From Pseudomonas sp. 14P_8.1_Bac3 (GTDB taxonomy: Bacteria > Pseudomonadota > Gammaproteobacteria > Pseudomonadales > Pseudomonadaceae): a stretch of 64,000 nucleotides of DNA. The stretch covers positions 1-64,000 of the forward strand of contig NZ_JANLOD010000017.1 of NCBI RefSeq assembly GCF_025466085.1, read 5' to 3'. The notes beneath the pieces were generated by a model. That model saw only the letters and a program-made list of their open reading frames with translations. It had not been told where the DNA came from and searched no databases. The position numbers and the translations under genes were made by a program. Each line of letters begins with the position of its first letter. Position 1 is the first letter of the stretch. Below, in pieces: positions 1 through 7,879 of the stretch.

Positions 1-63
1 TGACTCACTGTACCCAAGCGCGACCACGCCCGCTCCTACAGAGTCAGGGGGGGGTGCCTGGTT

Positions 64-915
64 TTACTTGACCCAGTCAGCAACACGCTCCGGATGCTTG
101 GCCACCCAATCCTTCGCCGCCGCTTCAGGCTTGGCACCATCCTGAATCGCCAGCATGACCTCGCCAATTTCGTCTTTCGACGCCCACTGGAAGTTCTTCA
201 GGAACTTGGCCACTTCCGGCGCTTTTGTCGCCAGTTCTTTGCTGCCGATGCTGTTCACGGTTTCAGCCGCGCCGTAAACGCCTTTCGGGTCGTCCAGGAA
301 GCGCAGTTTCCACTTGGCGAACATCCAGTGCGGCACCCAGCCGGTGACGGCGATGGATTCGTTTTTCTTCTCGGCACGGGTCAGCTCGGCAATCATGCCG
401 GCGCCGGAACTGGCCTTGAGTTGATACCCGGTCAGGTCGTAGTCCTTGATCGCCTGCTCGGTCTTGAGCATCACACCCGAACCGGCGTCGATGCCGACAA
501 TACGTTTCTTGAAGCTGTCGTCGGTTTTCAGATCGTCAATGGTCTTGGCCTTGACGTACTCAGGCACGATCAAACCGATTTTCGCGTCTTTGAAGTTCGG
601 TCCGTAGTCGACGACCTGATCCTTGTTCTTGGTCCAGTATTCGCCATGCGTCACCGGGAGCCAGGCGGACAGCATGGCGTCGAGTTTGCCGGTGGCCACA
701 CCCTGCCACATGATGCCGGTCGCGACGGCTTGCAGCTTCACGTCATAACCCAGCTTCTGCTTGATCACTTCGGCCGCCACGTGGGTGGTCGCGACGCTGT
801 CGGACCAGCCGTCAACGTAACCGATGCTCAGGGTTTTGCTCTCGGCGCTGGCCATCGTGGAGCCAATCGCAAGCACCAGAGCGGCACCTGCGCCTAAAAG
901 TCGTCGCATCTTCAT
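64..915 (-). CDS. Glycine betaine/choline-type ABC transporter substrate-binding protein (OpuAC family)
   Basis: The 283-residue protein has a clear Sec signal peptide (basic MKMRR start, hydrophobic core, cleavage near ASA-ES at about residue 24). The mature part begins with the GYVDGWSD motif usual in quaternary-ammonium binding proteins, and the OpuAC-like fold runs to the end. It should bind a betaine-like osmolyte in the periplasm and hand it to an inner-membrane permease/ATPase pair, which is not in this window. The ATG at 915 is preceded by GGGGA at good distance, so it is preferred over the ATG two codons later. The gene stands alone, divergent from the GH17 gene. The exact ligand (betaine, choline, carnitine) cannot be read from the sequence. 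Confidence 0.88.
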   Translation of the reverse strand: MKMRRLLGAGAALVLAIGSTMASAESKTLSIGYVDGWSDSVATTHVAAEVIKQKLGYDVKLQAVATGIMWQGVATGKLDAMLSAWLPVTHGEYWTKNKDQVVDYGPNFKDAKIGLIVPEYVKAKTIDDLKTDDSFKKRIVGIDAGSGVMLKTEQAIKDYDLTGYQLKASSGAGMIAELTRAEKKNESIAVTGWVPHWMFAKWKLRFLDDPKGVYGAAETVNSIGSKELATKAPEVAKFLKNFQWASKDEIGEVMLAIQDGAKPEAAAKDWVAKHPERVADWVK

Positions 916-1257
916 CGTTACTTCCCCGAAAGTGCTGCGCTCGACGGGTGCCGAGTCGCGTCAACGTATTGTTATGGTGCACAGCGCCCCATCACGCCTC
1001 ACCGCAAACCCGTTCGATCATCAGCGCGATTTACCAATGAGAGCACTGACGCCTTGATCATCAACCTGACGCCAACCCGAACCTGTGCTGTCAGCGACCT
1101 CGGGGCATCGAGAAACGACATCAGAACGCCATTAATCCCGACCACCCGAGGCGCCCCCGGCAATCCGCCCGAACTTTGCATGTCAAAATCATGCAGGCCA
1201 CCAAGCGCGGGACAAATGCAGGTAACATGCGCGGCTTTGCTCCCAGACGCCTTGACC
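916..1257. other. Intergenic region between divergent genes, no gene seen
   Basis: This 342-base stretch separates the minus-strand betaine-binding gene from the plus-strand GH17 gene and must hold both promoters. Open frames exist on both strands but lack ribosome sites and recognisable protein features. A short inverted repeat GCATG-N7-CATGC lies near 1178-1194. No clear -35/-10 pair could be assigned. Confidence 0.5.
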
Positions 1258-2811
1258 ATGTCCGCGACCTCACGCTTTCCTTTTTTTGCTTATTTGTTCG
1301 CCTGCCTGCTGGGGCTTTTTGCCCTTTGCGGTTTTTGGTATGGCCTTGGCAAACCGGTGATTCTGCCGGACGTGGCCAGCGCTTCGCATAAACTGCAATG
1401 CGCTTCCTACACCCCGTTCGACAAGGACCAGTCGCCGTTCGATCAGCCGTTCAAGTTGCGTCCCGAGCGCATGGACGCTGACCTCGCGCTGCTGGCCACC
1501 CGCTTCGAATGCATCCGCACCTATTCCATGACCGGCCTCGAGGCCCTGCCCGATCTGGCACGCAAGCATGGCCTGAAGTTGATGATCGGCGCCTGGGTCA
1601 ACAGCAACCCGGTGGACACCGAGAAAGAAGTCGACCTGCTGATCGCCTCGGCCAACGCCAACCCCGATGTAGTGACCTCGGTGATCGTCGGCAACGAAAC
1701 CCTGCTGCGCAAGGAAGTCACCGGCGCGCAACTGGCGAAGCTGATCAACAGGGTCAAGAGCCAGGTCAAGCAGCCTGTCACTTATGCCGACGTCTGGGAG
1801 TTCTGGCTCAAGCACCCGGAAGTCGCCCCGGCGGTGGATTTCCTAACCATCCATTTGCTGCCGTACTGGGAAGACGATCCGTCGAACATCGACGCCGCGC
1901 TGCAGCATGTGGCCGAAGTGCGCCAGGTGTTCGGCAACAAGTTCGCGCCCAAGGACGTGATGATTGGCGAAACCGGCTGGCCGAGCGAAGGCCGCCAACG
2001 GGAAACCGCCCTGCCAAGCCGGGTCAACGAGGCCAAGTTCATTCGCAGCTTTGTGATCATGGCCGAACAGCAAGGCTGGCATTACAACCTGATCGAAGCA
2101 TTCGACCAACCGTGGAAACGCGCCAGCGAAGGCGCGGTCGGCGGTTACTGGGGGCTGTTTGATGCAGACCGTCAGGACAAGGGCGTGCTCGCCGGGCCGG
2201 TGTCGAACGTACCGTACTGGTCGCAGTGGCTGGTGGTGGGTGGTGTGATCTTCCTGGGCACGCTGATCCTCGGGGGACGCGTACGCAGTACCCGTGCGGC
2301 ATTGGTCTTGCCCTTGCTGGGTGCGTTGGCGGCTTGCTCGATCGGCGCCTGGGGCGATCTGGCCCGCGTCACTACACGGTTTGCCGGTGAGTGGGTGTGG
2401 GTCGGTCTGCTGACGTTGTTGAATGTGCTGGTGTTGGCTCATGCCGCGCTGACGCTGAGCGCTCGCATCGGCTGGCGTGAGCGGGTGTTCAATTTTCTCG
2501 AGCGTCGCGCTGGCTGGATGCTGGCGGCAGCCGGTTTCGCCGCGACGGTGATGATGCTGGAGCTGGTGTTCGATCCGCGCTATCGCAGCTTCCCGAGTGT
2601 GGCGTTCATCGTGCCGGCGCTGGTGTATCTGTGCAGGCCGGTGAGCGTGCCGCGTCGGGAAATTGCGCTGCTGACCTTCATCATCGGTGCCGGCATTGCG
2701 CCGCAGCTGTTTCGTGAAGGGCTGCAGAACCAGCAGGCCTGGGGTTGGACGCTGGTGAGTGTGTTGATGGTGGCGGCGCTGTGGCGGTGTTTGCGGGTTC
2801 GCAACGCCTGA
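1258..2811 (+). CDS. Membrane-anchored glycoside hydrolase family 17 protein (beta-glucan acting)
   Basis: The ATG at 1258 was chosen because the hydrophobic N-terminus (MSATSRFPFFAYLFACLLGL) then forms a proper membrane anchor; the frame is open further upstream but without protein-like content. The product has 517 residues. Residues of about 45-320 form a GH17 catalytic domain: the proton donor is Glu147 in VGNE and the nucleophile is Glu238 in GETGWPS. After that come several hydrophobic segments (about 325-515), giving an inner-membrane C-terminal half. In pseudomonads such proteins are often annotated as beta-(1-6) glucan synthase; hydrolase or transglycosylase activity on periplasmic or cell-wall glucans is equally possible. 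Family assignment is firm, the reaction is inferred. Confidence 0.85.
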   Translation: MSATSRFPFFAYLFACLLGLFALCGFWYGLGKPVILPDVASASHKLQCASYTPFDKDQSPFDQPFKLRPERMDADLALLATRFECIRTYSMTGLEALPDLARKHGLKLMIGAWVNSNPVDTEKEVDLLIASANANPDVVTSVIVGNETLLRKEVTGAQLAKLINRVKSQVKQPVTYADVWEFWLKHPEVAPAVDFLTIHLLPYWEDDPSNIDAALQHVAEVRQVFGNKFAPKDVMIGETGWPSEGRQRETALPSRVNEAKFIRSFVIMAEQQGWHYNLIEAFDQPWKRASEGAVGGYWGLFDADRQDKGVLAGPVSNVPYWSQWLVVGGVIFLGTLILGGRVRSTRAALVLPLLGALAACSIGAWGDLARVTTRFAGEWVWVGLLTLLNVLVLAHAALTLSARIGWRERVFNFLERRAGWMLAAAGFAATVMMLELVFDPRYRSFPSVAFIVPALVYLCRPVSVPRREIALLTFIIGAGIAPQLFREGLQNQQAWGWTLVSVLMVAALWRCLRVRNA

Positions 2812-2823
2812 AAATTGACCCGA

Positions 2824-2849
2824 CGTAGGCAAATTTAGCTTTGCCTACG
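2824..2849. terminator. Bidirectional hairpin between convergent genes
   Basis: CGTAGGCAAA and TTTGCCTACG form a perfect 10-bp stem around a 6-base loop, 12 bases after the GH17 stop codon. The right arm contains the stop codon of the convergent RHS gene. AAA/TTT at the stem base gives a short U-run for both directions. Probably a shared terminator. Confidence 0.7.
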
Positions 2850-3909
2850 GTCCGTTACGAAGATTAAGCGCCGACCTCATGACGCGATCAAGATCCTTGG
2901 GGCCAAATCGCATCTCCGTTTGCCATTTCCGGATCGCCACGTCCATCCGTTCTCTCGCACGTTGAAGGTTTTCATGATGAGTCTTAACCCTACTAAGCGT
3001 TGCGCGTGCCAACGCCTCATCCTCCAATAACTTCGCGAAATCAAGGGTTGGGCCATTCTCCAAGTATCGCGGCCCGATAAATTCCTCAACCTTTTTTTTT
3101 GTCCTCTCAACGTAGCTCTTCGTGTTGGTAAAGGGTGGGCTTTCAGTGGTGTACCTATTTAGCCGCTGAAAATCAGCAATACTTTCCAGTCTTTCAGTGT
3201 TGGCGGCGGCTTGTCTTATTGCTGGACGCAGATCGTTAACAGATTTAACGCCGGCTCGAAATCCGCGACTTAAAATGGCCTGAATACTTGACGGAGCCGC
3301 ACTCACAGTGTCGAGCACATTGAAGACTCTTTGAATGAACGCCCCTTGGACCATACCCGTTACGAAGGCAGGGACAAAATAACGCCCTTTTGGGTCAACC
3401 CGATTAACAGGGTCCCCGGCACAGTACGCATACGCATTAATGCCACCCTTCTCAAACGGACTCAATTTGTCCGGGCGATTGAATCGCATCAAAACAGGTA
3501 TGAAAACGCGATGCCCATTTCCTAGTAAGTAATGACCTGTCACTGAATCCCTTCGCTCTCCATTGAACCCCAACAGGCCGATTAAGTCGGCTTCAGGGAA
3601 CCAATGACCGTAGGGGGAATAAGCGCGCTGCTGATGTTGAGCTGCGTCGATGGAGTGGAAAATCGAACACTGCAGGTCCGTTGCCAGTAGGGCGCAGCCG
3701 ACCCGGCCAGCCTGATGTTTTTGCTGCGCAAGCACCTGCACCTCAGTTTCAAAAACCGAGCACTGTACCTGCCCCTGTATTTCAGTGGCCAAACGATCCC
3801 CGCGGTAAAAGCGCTGGATGCTCGGCTCGCCCAGCGGCGCGCAACCCGCCACCCGATCCAGCGGATCGTAGTGATAACGGCAAAGAAGCATTTCTCGCTG
3901 AACAGCCAT
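2845..3909 (-). CDS. Orphan RHS repeat-associated core domain protein
   Basis: The ATG at 3909 is chosen because GGAG lies 7 bases before it; the ATG at 3939 has no ribosome site. The protein has 354 residues. The first part holds short YD-type motifs (CRYHYDPLDRV, YSPYG). The RHS-associated core follows, recognisable by GFNGE, TGHYLLGNGHR, MRF and DPVNRVDPKG and ending near residue 190. The last 160 or so residues are a variable charged tail of unknown function. Full RHS toxins have about 1000 residues of barrel before the core; here that is missing. There is no signal peptide, and no immunity-like gene follows on the same strand. The tail is visibly richer in A+T than the neighbours, which suggests acquisition by transfer. 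Confidence 0.8.
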   Translation of the reverse strand: MAVQREMLLCRYHYDPLDRVAGCAPLGEPSIQRFYRGDRLATEIQGQVQCSVFETEVQVLAQQKHQAGRVGCALLATDLQCSIFHSIDAAQHQQRAYSPYGHWFPEADLIGLLGFNGERRDSVTGHYLLGNGHRVFIPVLMRFNRPDKLSPFEKGGINAYAYCAGDPVNRVDPKGRYFVPAFVTGMVQGAFIQRVFNVLDTVSAAPSSIQAILSRGFRAGVKSVNDLRPAIRQAAANTERLESIADFQRLNRYTTESPPFTNTKSYVERTKKKVEEFIGPRYLENGPTLDFAKLLEDEALARATLSRVKTHHENLQRARERMDVAIRKWQTEMRFGPKDLDRVMRSALNLRNGP

Positions 3910-4040
3910 GGTGTGGCTCCGTTTCACATCCAGAAGCATGGATGACTAGATTCGGAGCTATCGGGAGGGTTGTCTACTATCAGAACTGATAGGTAGTGGA
4001 TGGAACAGTCTGAGATTTTGTCAGTGTGGCTACTGCCTTT

Positions 4041-4132
4041 TTCGCGAGCAAGCCCGCTCCCACAAGGGATCTTCAGCGGACACAAAACCTAATGTACGCC
4101 GGGGTACCTGTGGGAGCGGGCTTGCCCGCGAA
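4041..4132. repeat. REP doublet (TTCGC-first orientation, 92 bp)
   Basis: Two inverted copies of the REP core (TTCGCGAGCAAGCCCGCTCC at 4041, and GTGGGAGCGGGCTTGCCCGC at 4110) enclose a short spacer. It lies between the start of the RHS gene and the 3' end of the small membrane-protein gene. The second copy has one change in the hairpin loop. Confidence 0.9.
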
Positions 4133-4141
4133 GACGGATGA

Positions 4142-4510
4142 TCAGGCGCTACGAGACGCCCTGACCAGCCTCAACCCCGCAATCACCACGGCAAACACCG
4201 CCATCGTCGTGTTGTACAACGCCAGCGCCGGAAACCCGAACACCAGGGCGAGCACCGCCAGCCACCACCCTGCCCGCCCCGGCAGGACAAAACCGATCAC
4301 GGCGGCTGCCAACGCCGCCCAGCCCAATATCTGGAAATGAATCATCAACCCCAGGTTAGAGCGGAGCAGGCATTCCCAACGGCTCGCATCGTCCACGCAG
4401 AGGCCGACCCACTGCGCATCCTCCATGAAGCCATAACGCGCGCCATAACTGGCGGCCAGCCATAACGGCAGGAAAACAAGCAGCAGAATCACGGGCAAAC
4501 GGCGGGACAT
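4142..4510 (-). CDS. Small inner-membrane protein of unknown function
   Basis: The ATG at 4510 has GGAG six bases upstream; an in-frame TTG at 4522 lacks one. The 122-residue product has about three hydrophobic segments (near residues 6-25, 55-80 and 85-110) separated by a short polar stretch with two Cys (LCVDDASRWECL). No family is recognised. It is convergent with nothing and isolated by a REP doublet on one side and the promoter of the hydrolase gene on the other. Confidence 0.6.
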   Translation of the reverse strand: MSRRLPVILLLVFLPLWLAASYGARYGFMEDAQWVGLCVDDASRWECLLRSNLGLMIHFQILGWAALAAAVIGFVLPGRAGWWLAVLALVFGFPALALYNTTMAVFAVVIAGLRLVRASRSA

Positions 4511-4733
4511 GGAGCACTCCAAATATCGAAAACGGCGGCCAGCTTAATCGCCTGTTCGCCGTAAGCAAACGCGGGTAACAGATAAATGGTCACGAAATCT
4601 CTGCAAAGTGTATCGTCCAGCTACTATTACTCCGAAATTAGGCCTGATGGGTGCCGGTCCATGGCACTTTGGCGCTCACCCCGTGGTCTTAGCCTGCGAA
4701 CTTCATTCGGCACCTTTCTCTAGGGATTCAGTC

Positions 4734-6032
4734 ATGCTCCGTTCCTTGCGCTTCGCCGCCCTGTTTGGCGGCCTTATTCTGAGTGCGTCTGCACTGGCGG
4801 TCGACATCGACGCCGCCAGTTATGGCTACCCCTTGACCAACCCGTTCGAGGCGACCATCGCCACGACGCCGCCGGACCTGCGTCCGGAGTTGCCGCTTGA
4901 CGATGACATCGATCAGAAGACCCGCAGCATCACGTTGCGCCCGGAGCGTGAATTCGAATTGCCGGACAACTTCTGGCCAGTGAAGAAGCTCACCTATCGC
5001 ATCGCCACTCAAGGCAAAGCAGCACCGCTGATCTTCCTGATCGCCGGCACCGGCGCGCGCTATGACAGCAGCCTCAACGAATACCTGAAGAAGCTCTACT
5101 ACAAGGCCGGTTACCATGTGGTGCAACTGTCGTCGCCTACCAGCTTCGACTTCATGAGCGCCGCCTCACGCTTTGCCACACCCGGCATCACCAAGGAAGA
5201 CGCCGAAGACATGTACCGGGTGATGCAGGCGGTGCGGGCACAGAACCCCGATGTACACGTCACCGATTATTACCTGACCGGCTACAGCCTGGGCGCGCTG
5301 GACGCGGCATTCGTTGCGCACCTGGACGAAACCCGCCGCAGCTTCAATTTCAAGAAAGTCTTGCTGCTCAACCCGCCGGTCAACCTCTACACCTCGATCA
5401 CCAACCTCGACAAGCTGGTCCAGACCGAAGTTAAAGGCATCAACAACAGCACCACTTTCTATGAGCTGGTGTTGAACAAACTGACCCGCTACTTCCAGCA
5501 GAAAGGCTACATCGACCTCAACGATGCCTTGCTCTACGACTTCCAGCAGTCCAAGCAGCACCTGACCAACGAACAGATGGCCATGCTGATCGGCACCTCG
5601 TTCCGTTTCTCGGCCGCCGACATTGCCTTCACGTCGGACCTTATCAACCGTCGGGGCCTCATCACACCGCCGAAAACCCCCATCACCGAAGGCACCAGCC
5701 TCACGCCGTACCTCAAGCGTGCGCTGCAATGCGACTTCGATTGCTACATCACTGAACAAGTGATCCCGATGTGGCGCGCCCGCACCGACGGCGGCAGCCT
5801 GCTGCAGCTGATCGACCAGGTCAGCCTGTATGCCTTGAAGGATTACCTGCACGACAGCCCGAAAATCGCGGTCATGCATAACGCTGACGACGTGATTCTC
5901 GGCCCGGGCGACCTCGGTTTCCTGCGCAGGACCTTCGGTGATCGCTTGACCGTTTACCCACTGGGCGGCCATTGCGGCAACCTTAACTATCGCGTCAACA
6001 GCGACGCCATGCTGGAGTTCTTCCGTGGCTAA
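4734..6032 (+). CDS. Exported alpha/beta-hydrolase-like protein upstream of mlaA
   Basis: The start at 4734 gives a signal peptide (MLRSLRFAALFGGLILSASA, cleavage near ALA-VD) and has AGGGA upstream. The mature protein is about 410 residues. It shows an alpha/beta-hydrolase outline: a strand ending in FLIAGTGAR, the nucleophile elbow GYSLGA and, near the C-terminus, HNADDVILGPGD (likely acid) and LGGHCG (likely His). The stop overlaps the start of mlaA by 8 bases, so the two are translationally coupled. A lipase or acyl-hydrolase acting on envelope lipids fits the partner gene but is inference. Confidence 0.72.
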   Translation: MLRSLRFAALFGGLILSASALAVDIDAASYGYPLTNPFEATIATTPPDLRPELPLDDDIDQKTRSITLRPEREFELPDNFWPVKKLTYRIATQGKAAPLIFLIAGTGARYDSSLNEYLKKLYYKAGYHVVQLSSPTSFDFMSAASRFATPGITKEDAEDMYRVMQAVRAQNPDVHVTDYYLTGYSLGALDAAFVAHLDETRRSFNFKKVLLLNPPVNLYTSITNLDKLVQTEVKGINNSTTFYELVLNKLTRYFQQKGYIDLNDALLYDFQQSKQHLTNEQMAMLIGTSFRFSAADIAFTSDLINRRGLITPPKTPITEGTSLTPYLKRALQCDFDCYITEQVIPMWRARTDGGSLLQLIDQVSLYALKDYLHDSPKIAVMHNADDVILGPGDLGFLRRTFGDRLTVYPLGGHCGNLNYRVNSDAMLEFFRG

Positions 6033-6813
6033 ATATCTCCTGCTTATCGCAGCGTTACTCTGTGCAGGCGTCGCCAATGCCGACAACAGCAAAGCTAACG
6101 CGCCGGTGGTCATCGACAACGACGGTTTCAAGGAACCGTTGAGCAAACTCAAGTTCAACCCGGGCCTTGACCAGCGCGAGTTCGAGCGCTCGACGCTCAA
6201 CGCGCTGGCGGTCTACGACCCGCTGGAGGAGTGGAACCGCCGGGTTTATCACTTCAACTACCGCTTCGACCAATGGGTATTCCTGCCGGTGGTCGACGGG
6301 TATCGCTACATTACGCCGAGCTTTTTGCGCACCGGCGTCAGCAACTTCTTCAACAACCTTGGCGACGTGCCGAACCTGGTGAACAGCCTGCTGCAGTTCA
6401 AAGGCAAGCGCTCAATGGAAACCACCGCGCGCCTGCTGCTCAACACCACCATCGGCATCGCCGGCCTGTGGGACCCTGCTACCGCCATGGGCCTGCCGCG
6501 CCAGAGCGAAGACTTCGGCCAGACCCTGGGCTTCTACGGCGTACCGGGCGGTGCGTACTTTGTGTTGCCAATCCTCGGCCCGTCGAACATCCGCGACACC
6601 GCAGGCCTGGCCGTGGATTTCACCGCCGAATCGGCGATCAACTTCCTGAACGTCTCTGAAGTCAGTTCCAACCATCCGGAAATCTGGGTGCTGCGCAGCA
6701 TCGACAAGCGCTACCAGACCAACTTCCGCTACGGCCAGATGAACTCGCCATTCGAGTACGAGAAAGTGCGCTACGTGTACACCGAGTCGCGCAAGCTGCA
6801 GATCGCCGAGTAA
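6025..6813 (+). CDS. mlaA: MlaA/VacJ family outer-membrane lipid asymmetry protein
   Basis: The 262-residue protein carries the MlaA signature: YDPLEEWNRRVYHFNYRFD, then the YRYITPSFLRTGVSNFFNNL region, and GDVPNLVNSLLQ. MlaA removes surface-exposed phospholipid from the outer membrane and passes it to the periplasmic MlaC shuttle. The start overlaps the hydrolase gene. The signal peptide (MAKYLLLIAALLCAGVANA-D) looks like a normal signal-peptidase-I type: the single Cys is not preceded by a standard lipobox, although E. coli MlaA is a lipoprotein. Other Mla genes are not in the window. Confidence 0.88.
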   Translation: MAKYLLLIAALLCAGVANADNSKANAPVVIDNDGFKEPLSKLKFNPGLDQREFERSTLNALAVYDPLEEWNRRVYHFNYRFDQWVFLPVVDGYRYITPSFLRTGVSNFFNNLGDVPNLVNSLLQFKGKRSMETTARLLLNTTIGIAGLWDPATAMGLPRQSEDFGQTLGFYGVPGGAYFVLPILGPSNIRDTAGLAVDFTAESAINFLNVSEVSSNHPEIWVLRSIDKRYQTNFRYGQMNSPFEYEKVRYVYTESRKLQIAE

Positions 6814-6832
6814 CCTCGGCGGCAACAAAAAA

Positions 6833-6865
6833 GGGCCATTCGATGCGAGTCGAATGGCCCTTTTT
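6833..6865. terminator. Strong intrinsic terminator after mlaA
   Basis: GGGCCATTCGA and TCGAATGGCCC form an 11-bp stem with a 6-base loop, followed by TTTTT on the plus strand and preceded by a run of A. It can serve mlaA and also the convergent DUF808 gene. Confidence 0.9.
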
Positions 6866-6900
6866 CATGGCACAACCAAGCCCCCACACGGGGAATGTGT

Positions 6901-7815
6901 TCAGCCTTGGATTCCGCGCCAGATTTTGCCGACCACCGAAACCACCGCCAGCACCACCGCGCCCGCGATAATTCCCGCCACGCCGTTGAGCAACACCGGC
7001 ACCGCAAACCCGGCACTACCGGCCGCAGCGCCGACGCTTTGAATCCAGTGATGCACCACCGGGATGCCGTGGGTGAGGATGCCGCCGCCGACCAGGAACA
7101 TCGCCGCCGTGCCGATCACCGACAGGCCTTTCATCATGTACGGCGCGGCGCGCAGGATCGCATTGCCAATGCTTTTTGCTGTCGAAGCGGATTTCTGCGT
7201 CAGCCACAGGCCGAGGTCGTCGAGTTTGACGATGCCGGCCACCAGGCCATAAACGCCGACGGTCATGACGATGGCGATGCCGGACATCACGATCACCTGC
7301 TGGGTCAGCGAAGCGTCAGCCACGGTGCCGAGGGTGATGGCGATAATTTCCGCCGAAAGGATGAAATCGGTGCGGATCGCGCCTTTGATCTTGTCCTTTT
7401 CGTAAGCCACCAGATCGGTGGTCGGCTCAGCGACCGCCTCGGTCAGTTGCGCATGCTCGGCGTCATCTTCGGCCTTGCTGTGCAGGAACTTGTGCGCGAG
7501 TTTCTCGAAGCCCTCGAAGCACAGATAGGCGCCGCCGACCATCAACAGCGGTGTCACCAGCCACGGCACGAATGCACTGATTGCCAGCGCCGAGGGCACC
7601 AGAATCAGTTTGTTGAGGAACGAGCCCTTGGCCACCGCCCAGACGACGGGAATTTCCCGCTCGGCGCGCACGCCGGAGACTTGCTGGGCATTGAGCGCCA
7701 GGTCATCGCCGAGTACGCCGGCGGTCTTCTTGGCGGCCATCTTGCTCATCAACGCCACGTCATCCAGAACGGTGGCAATATCGTCGATCAGCACCAGCAA
7801 ACTGCTTCCTGCCAT
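6901..7815 (-). CDS. DUF808 family (YedI-like) inner-membrane protein
   Basis: The ATG at 7815 is preceded by AAGGAAA and begins the family's usual [20 protein letters not shown]. The 304-residue protein has the conserved N-terminal helix [22 protein letters not shown], then about six membrane segments with glycine-rich stretches. Members are widespread in proteobacteria but have no established function. It ends opposite the mlaA terminator. Confidence 0.85.
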   Translation of the reverse strand: MAGSSLLVLIDDIATVLDDVALMSKMAAKKTAGVLGDDLALNAQQVSGVRAEREIPVVWAVAKGSFLNKLILVPSALAISAFVPWLVTPLLMVGGAYLCFEGFEKLAHKFLHSKAEDDAEHAQLTEAVAEPTTDLVAYEKDKIKGAIRTDFILSAEIIAITLGTVADASLTQQVIVMSGIAIVMTVGVYGLVAGIVKLDDLGLWLTQKSASTAKSIGNAILRAAPYMMKGLSVIGTAAMFLVGGGILTHGIPVVHHWIQSVGAAAGSAGFAVPVLLNGVAGIIAGAVVLAVVSVVGKIWRGIQG

Positions 7816-7879
7816 GAATCTCGTTTCCTTATGTGAATAATGCCGCAGCATACCGTGCCGCACTCACCGGAGCGAGACG

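Noticed and set aside
1..52. REP-like sequence at the left edge
   Set aside because: CGCGACCACGCCCGCTCCTA resembles half of a REP variant, but it is truncated or decayed and has no visible partner within the window.
999..1259. Small minus-strand open frame in the divergent region before the GH17 gene
   Set aside because: No ribosome site, no hydrophobic or family features; likely promoter DNA.
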